DNA from: Pseudomonadota bacterium
Lineage (GTDB): Bacteria; Pseudomonadota; Gammaproteobacteria; Burkholderiales; Burkholderiaceae_C
NCBI GenBank assembly: GCA_030918015.1
Contig: JAUPTP010000105.1
Coordinates: 1-7,336 of the forward strand
Length of the DNA stretch: 7,336 nucleotides
Direction of reading: 5' to 3'
Made by a program: the position numbers and the translations under genes
Notes under the pieces: generated by a model
Told to the model about the DNA's origin: nothing
What the model saw: only the letters and a program-made list of their open reading frames with translations
Database searches by the model: none
Shown here: positions 6,311 to 7,336 of the stretch, one piece after another
How the letters are laid out: each line of letters opens with the position of its first letter
How positions within the stretch are numbered: the first letter of the stretch is position 1

Positions 6311-6316
6311 GACAAT
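6311..6316 (+). promoter_or_regulatory. -10 box GACAAT, implying a leaderless transcript
   Basis: GACAAT matches four of six bases of the sigma-70 -10 consensus and ends 6 nt before the ATG at 6323. The start point would fall at or beside the A of the start codon. This agrees with the absence of any Shine-Dalgarno sequence before 6323. A TTGCCG at 6282-6287 is too far away (23 bp) for a normal -35. Confidence 0.4.
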
Positions 6317-6322
6317 CGCGCC

Positions 6323-7336
6323 ATGCCTGCCGTCCTGAACCCCTCGCCCCTCTTTCTTCCCTGCGCCGCCGGCGTCGAGCCGCTGCTGGCCGACGAGGTC
6401 CGCGCCATCCTGATCGCCGCCGGCGCGCCGCGTGCGGCCGAATCGGTGCGCGCCGAGCGGGGCGGCGTCTCGCTGATCGGCAGCGCCGCCACCGCGATGC
6501 GGCTCAACCTCGAGAGCCGGCTGGCGCAGCGCGTGCTGTGGCAGGTCGCCGAAGGCGGCTACCGCGACGAGCGCGACCTCTACGAGCTGGCCTGCAGCGT
6601 GCGCTGGCCCGACTGGATCACGCCGCGCCAGACGCTGCGGGTGGACACCACCGCGGTGCGCTCGCCGCTGCAGAGCCTGCATTTCGCCTCGCTGCGCATC
6701 AAGGACGCGGTCTGCGACGTGATGCGCGAGGACAGCGGCGAGCGCCCCAATGTCGACCCGCACCGCCCCGACCTGTCGCTGGTGCTGCACCTGCACGAGG
6801 ACCACGCGACGATCTCGGTCGACCTCAGCGGCGAGGCGCTGTTCAAGCGCGGCTGGCGCGAGGCCAAGGGCGAGGCGCCGCTGAAGGAGACGCTGGCCGC
6901 GGCGATGCTGGCCGCCGCCGGCTGGCACGGCCGGCCCGAGGACGGCGCGCTGCTCGACCCCTGCTGCGGCGCCGGCACCATCGCGATCGAGGCGGCGCAG
7001 ATCGCCTGCGGCATCGCGCCGGGCCTGCAGCGCAGCTTCGCCTTCGAGCGGCTGCAGCCCTTCCGCCTCGAGGCCCCGGCCTGGCAGGCGATGAAGGCCG
7101 AGGCGCGCGCGCGGGTGCATGCGCCGGCGGTGCCGATCTTCGCCGGCGACGTGTCCTTCCGCATGACCGACTTCGCCACCCGCAATGCCGAGCGGGCCGG
7201 CGTCGCGCACGCGATCGAGTTCAAGACGATGGACGCGCTGCAGCGCCCCTGCCCGGCCGAGCGCGGCGTGCTGGTGCTCAACCCGCCCTACGGCGAGCGC
7301 ATCGACGCCAAGGGCACCGGCTCGGCCGGCCAGGCC
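6323..7336 (+). CDS. rlmL: RlmL-like THUMP-domain 23S rRNA (guanine-N2) methyltransferase, 3' truncated by window
   Basis: The first 338 residues are in view; the frame is still open at the window edge. The protein is expected to transfer a methyl group from S-adenosylmethionine to the N2 of a guanine in 23S rRNA (G2445 for E. coli RlmL). The N-terminus FLPCAAGVEPLLADEVRAIL (about 11-30) is the usual opening of the family. A ferredoxin-like/THUMP RNA-binding part covers about 40-165. The Rossmann methyltransferase domain follows, with the SAM-binding LLDPCCGAGTIAIEAA (210-225) and the catalytic NPPYGER motif (320-326) typical of N2-guanine methylation. The ATG at 6323 matches the family start and lacks a Shine-Dalgarno. 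Homologues in betaproteobacteria are often about 400 aa, without the RlmK half found in E. coli; which type this is cannot be decided because the 3' end is missing. Confidence 0.88.
   Translation, partial: MPAVLNPSPLFLPCAAGVEPLLADEVRAILIAAGAPRAAESVRAERGGVSLIGSAATAMRLNLESRLAQRVLWQVAEGGYRDERDLYELACSVRWPDWITPRQTLRVDTTAVRSPLQSLHFASLRIKDAVCDVMREDSGERPNVDPHRPDLSLVLHLHEDHATISVDLSGEALFKRGWREAKGEAPLKETLAAAMLAAAGWHGRPEDGALLDPCCGAGTIAIEAAQIACGIAPGLQRSFAFERLQPFRLEAPAWQAMKAEARARVHAPAVPIFAGDVSFRMTDFATRNAERAGVAHAIEFKTMDALQRPCPAERGVLVLNPPYGERIDAKGTGSAGQA

Larger units (their letters stand above)
6137..6322. promoter_or_regulatory. Divergent intergenic region between OmpA-family and methyltransferase genes
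   Basis: 186 bp that must hold the promoters of both genes. It contains GGTTGACCGG twice (6152-6161 and 6212-6221), the second inside the near-palindrome CCGGTTGACCGG (6210-6221); an 8-bp stem with one bulge, GGGCGCCT (6233-6240) / AGGCCGCCC (6245-6253), around TAAG; and the perfect palindrome CGTTGCAACG (6258-6267). I could not assign a convincing -35/-10 pair on the minus strand. Confidence 0.5.

Noticed and set aside
6137..7210. Long N-terminal extension of the minus-strand OmpA-family frame
   Set aside because: The lipoprotein signal with lipobox and a ribosome-binding site fix the start at 6136; the extension is antisense to the methyltransferase gene and has no domain.
1..7336. CRISPR array or insertion sequence
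   Set aside because: No regularly spaced repeats, no transposase frame and no terminal inverted repeats were seen.

Overview
The window looks like a chromosomal stretch of a high-GC betaproteobacterium, most likely a member of the Burkholderiales. This rests on the very high G+C at third codon positions, the protein flavour (type II haloacid dehalogenase beside malate synthase G, a Bcr/CflA transporter, a YiaD-like OmpA lipoprotein, an RlmL-type methyltransferase) and a small gene of a kind I associate with Burkholderiales. No species call is possible from the sequence alone.

Layout. (1) Positions 1-780 hold no convincing conventional gene. The first ~340 bases form a string of RNA-like hairpins ending in an intrinsic terminator (81-102), then a long stem-loop leader (146-213) overlapping a short Ash-like reading frame (119-340). 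This resembles the immunity/control region of P4-like prophages and integrative elements (C4/CI antisense RNA plus ash leader). Positions 341-780 are GC-rich and hairpin-bearing but without a believable ORF. (2) Positions 781-862 are a sharp AT-rich patch (about 39% G+C) that separates the accessory-looking part from the housekeeping part and probably carries the promoter of the next operon. (3) 875-3815 is a two-gene operon: a type II (S)-2-haloacid dehalogenase and malate synthase G (glcB), closed by a strong terminator (3840-3869). (4) 3940-5443 is a Bcr/CflA-type multidrug MFS exporter followed 7 nt later by a 98-aa conserved hypothetical protein. (5) On the minus strand, 5462-6136 encodes a lipoprotein with a glycine-zipper segment and an OmpA peptidoglycan-binding domain; it converges on the 98-aa gene. 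(6) A 186-bp divergent intergenic region leads to an RlmL-like THUMP-domain rRNA methyltransferase (6323 onward) that runs off the end of the window.

How the parts fit: the dehalogenase can turn chloroacetate into glycolate (or dichloroacetate into glyoxylate), and malate synthase G condenses glyoxylate with acetyl-CoA to malate, so the operon can be read as a C2-acid assimilation unit, although the true dehalogenase substrate is unknown. The remaining genes (exporter, envelope lipoprotein, rRNA methylase) are ordinary core functions. The least explained and most interesting part is 1-340, where a candidate antisense RNA has a bulged 11-bp complementarity to its own downstream leader.
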